DNA of 64,000 nucleotides. Origin: Plicaturopsis crispa FD-325 SS-3 (Eukaryota; Basidiomycota; Agaricomycetes; Amylocorticiales; Amylocorticiaceae). Where the stretch lies: contig KN832555.1 of assembly GCA_000827205.1 (NCBI GenBank), positions 3,126,696 to 3,190,695 of the forward strand, given 5' to 3'. Under the pieces are notes generated by a model. The model was not told the DNA's origin and searched no databases. It was given only the letters and a program-made list of their open reading frames with translations. Shown here one piece after another: positions 10,960 to 22,134 of the stretch; within the stretch, counting starts at the first letter, position 1; each line of letters begins with the position of its first letter. The position numbers and the translations under genes were made by a program.

Positions 10960-11287
10960 ATTGGTGGGCGTTATAAGGAAGCGGGTGGTGCAGGGAGGAA
11001 ATGGGATATGCTGGTGTAATGGCAGAAGGGTTAGAGAGACGCAGGTAGACAAGTGAGGTGGAGAGATAAGGCGGTGAGACCTGTGCAGTCACTTTAAGTC
11101 TTGTCTGGGGTGGCGCTATGTCGGATCGGCCGACTCGGAATCGGGTGCCCTTGCCTTCCGGTGGCTATCGTTATCTCGGTCACAAACGAAATGGAAACTG
11201 ATTACACTTTCTGCTTGTTTCAGTACAACAGACTACAAAAACATTCTAATTAGCATGACTGCACCGTACAACTCCTCTTTCACATCT
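10960..11287. other. intergenic, promoter of the 10226-10959 gene and tail of enolase
   Basis: The minus-strand reading just upstream of 10959 is rich in C and T (CCATTTCCTCCCTGCACC), like the leaders of expressed fungal genes. No other feature is visible. Confidence 0.4.
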
Positions 11288-13000
<1,713 letters not shown>

Positions 13001-13030
13001 GATGGTAGTGGATAGAGAGAGAGAAAATAG
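13001..13030 (-). promoter_or_regulatory. CT-rich leader of enolase
   Basis: On the minus strand the bases before the enolase ATG read CTATTTTCTCTCTCTCTATCC. Pyrimidine-rich blocks next to the start are common in highly expressed fungal glycolytic genes. The site is seen directly; its role is inferred. Confidence 0.45.
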
Positions 13031-13506
13031 ATGCAATCGATCTTTTGTATGGCGTAGACAGGCCAATCTATAGCGCCGAGCACCTTTCTCACGACTCGAT
13101 CATGATTATCGCCGCATCTGGACTTGGCCTGTGCAATCGCAGACCGATGCTAGCCGCAGCGGCATAAAAAGCTGGTCGAATGGACTAGGACGTAGCATGA
13201 GTTTGTGTTCAACAAACAGCGAGTCCGTGAAACAACAGAGACCGTGAAAATCTAGAGGAAGCCCGACCTCCCGAGTCCTTGCAATTTCACGGCGTCGAAT
13301 GATATCACGCATCAGGACGAGGGGGAGTTTTTTAGAGACGGGGCTCGGACGGACGAAGCACGGACGACCACTGATCGAGGCGTGCTCTCGACGGACGGAG
13401 GCAAACGGCCGCAATTGAGTATTCAGACCGATGACGATGATAAAATATAAACGTATCCTGGGCGCACCAGTGACAAGCATACAACGAGTGACAACGAGTC
13501 TGAAAA
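13031..13506. other. enolase promoter region and downstream flank of NOG2
   Basis: Enolase and NOG2 are both on the minus strand, so this 476-base gap is NOG2's downstream flank as well as the enolase promoter. No coding frame with splice support is visible, and no clear TATA box could be assigned. Confidence 0.4.
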
Positions 13507-15817
13507 TTATGCCTCTTTGCGGCCACGCTTGCGCCCTTCGCCCTTCTTACCAGCAGGGAGCGACCGGAGTAGCGCCGCCTTGCTACGGTTCTTATTCTTG
13601 ACGTTGGCACCGCTGTAGAAGTTGGACGCTTTTTTCTGCGAGGTGAAATCTTTGGTTGGATTTGAGCTGACGGAGAGAAATAATACACATACCTTGTTGG
13701 TCTTCATACGAGGTTCCTTCTTGTCGACCTCGGCATCATCGTCGGATTTATCTGTGCAACGCGTGAGATGTGTGGAGGGAGTATAGAAAAGATTGAAGCC
13801 TACCGTGCCGTGCCGACGATTTTTCACCGCTCGTTTCCTCAGCCATCTCCGCATCCTCGCCGTACACATCGCCCCACGATAATTCCTCCTCTTCCTCCAC
13901 CTCTTCGACGTCTTCCTCTTCCTCGCTCTCTTCGCCTCCGCTGAGATCCTCCCCGACCTCCAGCGATTCCTCGTCCATCAACTGCACGTCCTCGGGCAGG
14001 AACGTGTTCTTCTGCATGATGGTCCCGAGATTCTGCTTCACGCCGAGAGTGCGTTCCTCGGGCTCCCCAGCCTTCTCCTTGCCTTTGCCCTTGGATTTCT
14101 TGGCCTTCGCCTCGGCCTGGTTCAGTTCTTCCGAACGCTCAGGCGGGGGGACAAAGAAAGGTATCCGCCCGCGTACCCAGTCGCTCAGTACGATCTTGGC
14201 CACCGAGTCCATGTCCGGCTCGCCACCTTTAAGCAGCCGACCCTTCATCCGCGCGAGCTTGTCCAAAAACACTTCCGGCGCCCAGCCAACAGAGATGTTG
14301 TCGGGATTAGGCAGCGGGACGCCGTAGGTACGCGAGAGGTATAACGGCTTCACGCGCTCCATGAGCGCAGGAATGTGGTCCGAAGGGGTGGGGAGAGCCT
14401 CCACACGCACGACACCCTTCAGGACCGTGGACGTTTGGGTATCATGCGCGGATGTGGGGACGATGCCGGGGCAGTCGATGAGGTATATTCTCCGAGTGAG
14501 CGTGATGTACTGCCAGACTTTGGTCTCCCCGGGCACGGGCGCGACACGGCACACTTTGTTGGCTTTGAGGGTGTTGATGACACTGCTCTTGCCGACGTTC
14601 GGGTACCCGACGAATCCAACGGAAATTTGCTTCTTGTCCGAATGGAGTTGGGCAAATTGGCGTAGCAGCTGGATGAGCGATCCCTTTCCGAACGAATGAT
14701 TAGGCGAAGCGTGGAATGCGATGGTAGGGTAACGGGGGGTAAGATGTTGGATATAACGGGCCTGAGATAATTCGAACGGACGGGTCAGTAGGAGAGGGAA
14801 GCGCAAGTAGACGATGAGCTCACAGTAACCCAGTTTGGTACAAGATCACATTTATTGATGACAAGTACAACTTGCTTGTGTGCCTTCTCCTTTTTCATGT
14901 AGTCGAGTACAGATTGGCACATCGTTCCAAGGGGATCGCGTGCGTCCAGAATATGGAGGACGACGTCTGAAGAATCAATGACTTTGTAAAGTTCGCCGTA
15001 TATTCGCCGGGAAGTCCCCTTGGCGTATATTGGTTCGTTATAGTCTGCGTGTGTTTGAGGCTCGATGATAGAAGACGCGAGAGGTTCTGAAGATGGCATG
15101 AGTGAGTGAACGGCGATGTAAACAAGGTAGACGAACCTATGACACCCTCGCCAGTGATATCCGCTGCATCAGCTGCTTCGTCCGCCGCGGCGGCACCGAG
15201 CTTGCTAAGCTCTTCAAAAGTGCCGGCGTCGATCCTAGGCTTTTTCCGCTGGGCTTTCGGACCAAAGGTATCCTTGAAGGGTTCTGTCTCGACTATGTGG
15301 GAGCGCTGAAAACATTATTCAACGGTGCCCGTTGCCAGTATACCGCGAAAACCCCATACCTTGCGAAGATTTGGGTTAGCGGCATCGTCGAGGAGAGCCA
15401 TAGGCAGTTTATTGCGACGGAGGAGCACAGAGTACGGGTCATCCTTCTTGGATCCTAGACTGGTACGGAAGTGATCCAAAGCACTTTGCGAGATCACCCT
15501 GGTGTTTCCTGTGCGTATCCAGACTAATTAGTATGCAGACATGGATAAGATAATCTGCACCTACCGAACCATCGCCGATCGGGCTGCACCCGTCCGGGCT
15601 TTGTCTCATCCTCGCCCTTCTGAAAGGCGGCGGCCTGTATGATCTTTCCGTCCTTGTCTCTGACGGGCTTGCCGCCATTGAGCATTTTCAGCCGGGAAAC
15701 TTGCTTCGCATTGCGGTAGAAATTTTCGCCCTTGACTTTTGCGAGCGAGATCCCGTTAGAGGAGGACGAGGAGCGCGTCTTGGACGACGACGCGATTTTT
15801 TTGGGGGTAGGAGCCAT
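13507..15817 (-). CDS. NOG2: nucleolar GTP-binding protein 2, 60S assembly GTPase
   Basis: Nuclear pre-60S assembly factor that holds the place of Nmd3 until export. About 600 residues from ATG 15817. The N-terminal NGP1NT region (about 40-205) includes [29 protein letters not shown]-like [20 protein letters not shown] and [20 protein letters not shown]. The GTPase motifs come in circularly permuted order, as in this family: DARDP (about 238), the G4 motif NKCD (268-271), the P-loop GYPNVGKSS (330-338) and DCPGIV (374-379). A long acidic tail ([20 protein letters not shown]) and a basic C-terminus ([13 protein letters not shown]) follow. All exons join in frame through GT-AG introns. The gene stands head to head with a mitochondrial ribosomal protein gene across 580 bases. 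Confidence 0.95.
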
Positions 15818-16397
15818 GGCGAAGTACAACGGTAGACAGTACGTTCACGATAAATGGCAAAGTCCAGGAGAACATGATCTTGAAAAATCTGTTTCCCACG
15901 CTTCATGGCTTTTTGCGAGCACGCCGTTCCAGTCGACGCCGACGCTGTGGAAATTGCTCGAGCTCGTCGTTGCTCACCGTCTTCGGGAAACAGAATGGGA
16001 ACGGATTCATAACCACTTCACGAGCTCAACGTAGCGAGAAAACAACGGGTATATTTGGGGGACAAAAATAAGAAATACAGGATGAAGATGTACCAGTTTT
16101 TGTCGACATGCCGTGTCCTGCAAAGACGTCGATACGACACTTCCTAGACTGGGGTACCATTCTCGAGAGATCAGGACTCCGTGAAGAGTCACTGGCACTG
16201 TTTCGACGGTCGAGCAGACTGGCATCGAGCAGCGTGGCATTTCTCTCTGGAAGAGAAAAGAGAAAAGCAGGAAACGCAGAGACTTTATACCATTTTCGCA
16301 AGGTTCCCACGGTCGGCAACGGCGCCCTGGCTTTTCTTTCCAGTCACGTCTCTCTGCGCGACATTCAATACCTTTCGCATTTTCGACAGAGACAGCC
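15818..16397. promoter_or_regulatory. divergent promoter, NOG2 and mitochondrial uS15
   Basis: A 580-base gap separates two start codons pointing away from each other, so it must hold both promoters. The half near uS15 has homopurine patches (AAAGAGAAAAGCAGGAAACG). No coding frame is credible. Confidence 0.5.
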
Positions 16398-17331
16398 ATG
16401 TTGCGGGCACTGGTAGCGCAGGGTAAGCAATTGGAGTCGTTCAGCTTGAACCGTGCTTATTTCCCCCTCAGTTTCTCGCCCAGTCGCGTCGAGCTCGGGC
16501 GCTGCCTCTCTGCACACGACTGCCGTACAGTACGCGGCAGTGAAAGCGAAATCCGGCGCAGCTGCCTCGAAACAACGAGCCATAAACAAAGGCAGTCGGA
16601 AAGCGCACGGTCGCCCAAACGTCGTCCTCGGATACCGACCCGGCGACGAAGCGAAATGGACCAATTGTGACCTGGCGCAAATCCTCGTCAGCGAGGAGGA
16701 GCTCTCTCGACCCCACGTCGAGCATGACGCTGTGGTGGGGACCGTCAGCATCCCCAGATCACTCAACTTTGGCGTAGGCGCCGAGGAAAGGAAGGCGCTG
16801 CTCGAAACCTTGCCCGCCCTGTCGGCAAGGGTTTCTCGCGAGCAGTCCTCTGGTGACGGTACAATGGGGACGACGCGTATCGAAGACCCGGAGAAGCTCG
16901 AAAGCGCAGAGCTTTTCAAGATCGTCGGCTTTGCGAAGCTGCTAGATCTCCGCAACGCGAATGCCGGCGGTCTGGCATACGAGAACAGGCGGCGGTGTGT
17001 TGCGCTGTTCTCGACCCCGAGTAAGCCACACGATCCTGGTCGTCCGGAGGTGCAGGGTAAGCATCTTTTGCAGGTCCTCGTCGCCGTGACTCCACTGATG
17101 CGTCTCCCCGTATTCCCAGCCGCCATCCTAACGATGCGCATCCACAACCTATGGAACCATCTCCGCACGAACAAGAGGGACATTGGGAATCGGCGGGGCT
17201 TGCGAATGCTCGTACACCAGCGGGCGAAAATACTTCGGTATCTGCGCAAATACAATCGCCGACGATATGACGAGCTCCTACCCCGTCTCGGTTTGGAGCC
17301 TGCAGCGGTCGAGGGGGAGCTTCCCGTATGA
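16398..17331 (+). CDS. mitochondrial ribosomal protein uS15m
   Basis: Component of the mitochondrial small ribosomal subunit. Three exons (16398-16422, 16472-17056, 17120-17331), exactly 273 codons plus stop. The N-terminus MLRALVAQVSRPVASSSGAA, basic and without acidic residues, is a classic matrix-targeting presequence. The uS15 fold is C-terminal, about 205-265: AAILTMRIHNLWNHLRTNKR, then DIGNRRGLRMLVHQRAKILR and YLRKYNRRRYDELL, carrying the conserved rRNA-binding H and R residues. The long middle part (about 35-200) is a fungal extension absent in bacterial S15, which is only about 90 residues. The second intron has no stop in frame, so unspliced RNA would encode a 21-residue insertion. 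Confidence in the family is high. Confidence 0.93.
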
Positions 17332-17528
17332 TCTCAGGGTTCATTCACAGTGCAGTTAAATGTATATTCGGGCATAATTTCGATATGATTACCATCTGGA
17401 ATAAGTAGGGGCAAAAAACGAAACGAGCGGAACACATTATTGGTGGGTAGGTACTGTACTATATATAAGTTGCAGGTGAGGAAGACACCTGGACAAACAT
17501 ATTAAAAACCGGTTTACGAACGGCTTCT

Positions 17529-20289
17529 CTAGCGTGCTATAGGCACTTTCAGATCCACCTCCGATGTCTGTGGGTATGTCCAGGTCCTGTAACTTTGCGG
17601 TCCTTCAAACGACTCGTGGTAGTCTTTGTTCAGCTCTGGCGCAAGGACGTCGTGCCTGGTGAGAGAAGAAACGATATCAGGTGGGTCGCAGATAAAGGAC
17701 GAGGAAGCACTTACTCCGATAACAGATGATCTTTCACATCGTTGAGCGTCATTAGGTCGACTTCGGATGGAAGGTCCTGGCAATGGGTGCAGCACCAAAC
17801 GACGAGGTCTGAAGGGGTGTTGGATTTCGAGTGCACGCTCCCCAGCTTGCTGTAGTCTTCGCGAATCTCTTCCTCGGCGTCTAGTGCACGCGCGAGGTCA
17901 TCGCCTGAGATCCGCATCCACCGGGGGTCATTGCGTGTATTGTGTGCTGCTCCTTGATGCTGAATCTACGATACACAGGTGAGTCGTGAGCATGTGCGTC
18001 AGGAGAAAATGTCGCCTACCGCGCTCCTCCAGCCGAAAACTTGCGTGAGAGTGCTGCCATCAGCTGGCCCTTGGCGTGTACAAGCCACGCACGCCAGTCT
18101 CGCATCAAGCTGGTCCATTTCGTCCACAGTCGCACTCTCGGGGTCAAGCCCGCACGCCTGCACGACCGTCGCAGCGTTCTTCCCCGCCCGCACATTGATC
18201 TTGAGCACGTTCGCCGACCACGCCTTCCGCGAATCAGTCCCATTCGACAGGCGCATGGTGTAGTCGGCGCTGGAGAGTCCGAGCCAGTCCGTGGCGCGCG
18301 TGAGGCACTGGTGGGCGAGCGCGCGCGGGTAGAAGAGGGGCTTCGAGGTGTCCCGGGGGTGGTGGTCGTGCGTCATCATGAACATGCTCAGGTAGGGGTC
18401 GTCGTCCTCGTCATCGTCGTCGTCGCTATCGACTCCAAAGAAGTTATAGCCCTGCGACGAGGCGCAGCGGCTGCACTTGAAGATTGTGGTAGCCAAGTTC
18501 AGTTTCGATTCGATGACTTCTTCGGGCTGTCCGCGGAACCCGTCTTTGGGCGGGGGCCGCCGGCGGAAGAAGAAGGGATCCTCGTCGCTGTCGTCTATTC
18601 CGCCTTTAGCTATCGCGCAACCGTATGGATGTCATGTTTTACACGTACCGTCGTAATCGCCGAGAGATTGCAAGCGGCGCACCAATTTCTGATGGACCTC
18701 CTCGCGCCATCGGCGGAATATATCGGGCAGCAAGGGCACGACGTCTGCGAAACTCGCTTCGGAGAGGTCGACCTCCGTGGGCGACTCTAGGACCGCTTTG
18801 ATCTCGGGGAAGGCACAGAAATCCACGGGCTCCGGCATGATAGCCGTCAAGGGCAGCTGAGAGCGTTTAAAGGTACGGAGGGCATCGACGGCGAAGCGCT
18901 TCCGGAAAATGATAAGTCGCTTGCGCTCAAGCGCTAGGCGTTGCCTTTTCATGTCCTCCATAAAGTCAATGAGAGGCTGGCGGATATTTGCCCAGACTGA
19001 GAAAACGATGAGTAGATATTTTTGACGGATGAATGTACCCGCAACTCACTGCGGTCGGTTAAAGGCTTCGGGTCCTTGACCAACTTGTGGTTCTCGAGAG
19101 AATCACGCGTACCGAAAGGAACCAACTCGTCTCCCCATCCAAGGGCTGTCAAACGCTCGATGATGCTGTCCCCAAAGACACGTTAGCATAGGTCGTGGTC
19201 CGGCTGGAAAAGCTACATACGCGTGTCTGCGGGCACGCTTTATTTCCTCCAACTCCAGACTTCTGTCTTGGCTCTTCCGGTTGAACCATGCTTCACACAG
19301 GCGCGCATGCTGAGCCATGGATCAATTTCTGTACGGCAGCGATGATCGCTCGAGTGCTTACCACGGATGCGCTCTTGACTACCTCACGCCTTTCTGCGGA
19401 ATAGGCCTCACGAGCACGGTCGTCCGGGAGTGACATGTACTTTTTCTTAACGGCTAGCAACTCGGGTACAAATATAACATCCCGTTTTCGCTCTGCAGTA
19501 GACAATGAGAATCAGCACGTTTCTTGAATCGATGTAGAGACGCACTGTTATCGTGGCGACGGGGAACCAAATGACCCCAACTTTGCGAGCTTTCACCGGT
19601 ATAATCCACGAGAGGAGCCTTCCACGATTCCACAACACTAAAGGCATGTCAGAGTCCGAGCTCTTCGTATTAAAGTGGTGCGATGCTTACTGTTCCTTGG
19701 CGCAATTCTTGCAAAGACGGACGCGCAAATTCCAGTCTGGAGCGCCTCGTGTAGTGCACAGGCAGACCTTCGCGTAGCACGCTGTATGAGCGATTATAAC
19801 GAGGCAAACGCAAGGCAGGCATGCTTACATGGCAATGCAAGGAAAACGCGAGGTTCGCCCACTGGGGCTCAGACATGTCGGGAGGGGTGTCAGGGAAATT
19901 GTGGGGCACATTAGCGCGAGCGGTCTTCCAAATTGAAACAGACGAGCGATGCATAAGAATCCGGCGAAACTCCTTTGACGTGCGCGCGAGGTTCAGGATG
20001 TCGAGAGGTAAAAGATGCCCGAATATCTGCGTAGAGTATGTTAACGCGAGATAAGTACGTCGACAATAAATAGAGGCGGATACATTACCTCGAAAAGCAC
20101 GTCGAGTGGACATTTCATGAGGTTCGACAGTCTGCCTAGCAACTTTGTCGAGAAAATACCGCCGCGTCTGACTGAAGTCCGAGGCTTGTCGAGCGAGCCT
20201 GTAGCGGCTGCCTCGTCAGATTTGCGTTTCTTAGACGCACGCTTTGGCCTTGCAGAATCTGCAGTTGAGCAACTTGATTCTGCCTGCAT
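17529..20289 (-). CDS. large F-box protein with cysteine-rich segments
   Basis: Probable substrate receptor of an SCF ubiquitin ligase, about 850 residues in roughly ten exons. The N-terminus is basic (RPKRASKKRKSD). The F-box is KCPLDVLFEIFGHLLPLDIL and on through NLARTSKEFRRIL, split by the first intron. Cysteine-rich segments follow: SLHCH, CYAKVCLC and RVRLCKNCAKEQ. Much further on come FKCSRCASSQ with an acidic run, and WCCTHCQ near the C-terminus. Long charged helical stretches such as MKRQRLALERKRLIIFRKRF lie between. One join is abnormal: between the exon ending LHCH (19829) and the exon reading CYAKVCLC (about 19779), GT-AG splicing is one base out of frame. This is either a non-canonical intron or a one-base error or mutation. 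The start at 20289 is the internal ATG before SSCSTADSARP; an in-frame ATG lies further up. Confidence 0.75.
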
Positions 20290-20819
20290 TGCGTTTGTGG
20301 TGGTGGTTAAAAGGAAAGAAAGGGCCCCGGCTGAGAGGTCTCTTGTCCATGGAGCCGGAGACAGGGGAAATTTCATCTCGGATCACCCCCACGTGATCGT
20401 CGCGACCGGCTTTCTCGTCAAAAACTTTGTCAAAAATATTTGGAATTAGATAAATTTGGGAACTAGGAAATTTGCGGGGAAAAAAGAGTACGGAAAGCGT
20501 TGCTAGCGCGCTTGTGTCGTGTACAGGACAGGTACAGGAAGCATAGAGACGCGAAATCACTGGTATGTCCACCCGTTGATCCTGAATTCATTGAAATTTC
20601 ACGGATTCGTAGTCACTCCGCGGCACGGACCGCACAAATAGAGCTCGGCATATGCAACATCTGCTAGAGACGGTGACTTAGAATCTTAGCTTGTAGAAGT
20701 CTCTAGTACTGGAGAATTTCATGTTCGTGTTACCCTCTGGATGGAAGGAATTTAATATTCAGACCAAGTGGAAAGAGGTGCAAAGTGGCGTGGCAGTGGC
20801 GCGAGGCTCGCCAAATATT
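20290..20819. other. intergenic, promoter of the F-box gene
   Basis: Composition is ordinary, and AT-rich toward 20440-20480 and 20740. No gene is seen. Confidence 0.4.
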
Positions 20820-20968
20820 GCTGTTTTCACTCAGCAAGGCGCGCGTCGATTTCTTACTTTTTTTTGGCAAGGGCTAACCCTAGCGTAGGACTTTCTCCTT
20901 CGTCCGCTTTCCTCCTCGATTTCTCCACAACCGCTGCTGCTATTGCCCCATGCTCTTCTGTTATGAGG
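20820..20968 (+). repeat. left inverted arm
   Basis: Matches the reverse complement of 21912-22060. The outer 125 bases or so differ only in a T run (8 T against 6 T plus C). The inner 25 bases are looser (GCTCTTCTGTTATGAGG against GCTCTTCTGCTCTGAGG). On the minus strand it keeps the open frame AAAVVEKSRRKADEGESPTL. Confidence 0.88.
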
Positions 20969-21911
20969 TCTACTTGTCTGTACCGAGGTCTAGGTGTCAC
21001 TTTTACCGTAAATTTTGGGCCAGAACTCGCAATATAGGATCGGAACCTGCTCGAGCACACTTTCTACCAGATGCAATATGCACACACGGCCAGACGGCTT
21101 CACTATCACTCCAGTATGTTGAATGAGATGGCTATAGATTCTGGGTTAGTTTTGGGAGGTTTAGCTTTGCTCTAGGGCACTTGGAACAGTCACAGGGTGA
21201 GTTCGTCAACTGAATATAGTGGATTTGCTCGTGTAGAGGGATGGAGCGGCATTGGAATGCATATATTCTTCATTATAGTGTGAAATACACGAGGGATACA
21301 TACAGTGAAGACCCCCATTTGAGAGCCGTAGCAATCAGCTACTGTAACGGACGAGTTTTCGTTGCTCGACGAGTAGCCCTGGCCAGTCCGACGGCGCCGC
21401 GTTGGGTACAACGTTCTTCCTGCGCGCGCACGGTATCCAGAAGTTGAAAGAGCCGTCGTGCCGTGCAGATAACGAAATGATGCACTCTGGCAGCTCGCGA
21501 CTGGATATTGCGAGTCAATATGTTCGTAGGCCAATTGAAACATGTCTCTCACTTTGTATACCTGTTACGGCCCTTGGTTTGAGCCCCATGACTCCATAGA
21601 GGGGCAATCCAGAAGGTCGCCAGATGCAACGCACTATCGGGCAATATGGAGCCTCGTCTACGCGGTTGGCGCTACGGCATACGGCCTGTGAGCAGAGAAC
21701 CAATATACATAGTGCATAAAGACTCACTATACTCTTCCCACCGATACCCAGACCACACATCGTGATTGTCAAGCGCGACGGAGGGAGCGATCGTGTGCAA
21801 GGAGCGTTGTCTTGCTCTTCCGGTACTCCAGGAGCTCATCGTGCCATGGCACGAGTTCTGAAGCAGATATGCCCGTAGAAATGGTATGCACACATCAGGC
21901 TACATTAGGAT

Positions 21912-22060
21912 ACCTCAGAGCAGAAGAGCTTTTGACGATAGCAGCAGCGGTTGTGGAGAAATCGAGGAGGAAAGCGGACGAAGGAGAAAGTCCTACGCTA
22001 GGGTTAGCCCTTGCCGAAAAAAGTAAGAAATCGACGCGCGCCTTGCTGAGTGAAAACAGC
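21912..22060 (-). repeat. right inverted arm, next to the importin-9 promoter
   Basis: Partner of 20820-20968. Its outer end lies 74 bases before the importin-9 ATG, so it probably overlaps that gene's promoter or leader. Read on the plus strand it carries the same open frame as the left arm, continuing as GLALAEKSKKSTRALLSENS. Confidence 0.88.
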
Positions 22061-22134
22061 TATAGTCACGCGTACGCGACACCGATTTCTGAATCTCTCC
22101 GAGTCTTGTTTTCATACTTTCAACACCGTTCAAA

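Larger units (their letters stand above)
20820..22060. mobile_element. inverted-repeat-bounded 1.24 kb segment, possible non-autonomous DNA element
   Basis: Two nearly identical arms of about 149 bases in opposite orientation bound about 940 bases of unrelated, apparently non-coding DNA. The outermost bases are GCTGTTTTCACTCAGC on both ends. The interior has no transposase-like frame. I see no convincing target-site duplication: the left flank reads AAATATT and the right flank TATAGTC. It could therefore be a foldback or MITE-like element, or an inverted duplication of a host fragment. The near identity of the arms points to a recent origin or to gene conversion. Confidence 0.5.

Noticed and set aside
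21190-21552. Open frame of 120 codons inside the inverted-repeat segment, tested as a transposase remnant
   Set aside because: No DDE-like spacing, zinc finger or helix-turn-helix motif, and no second exon.
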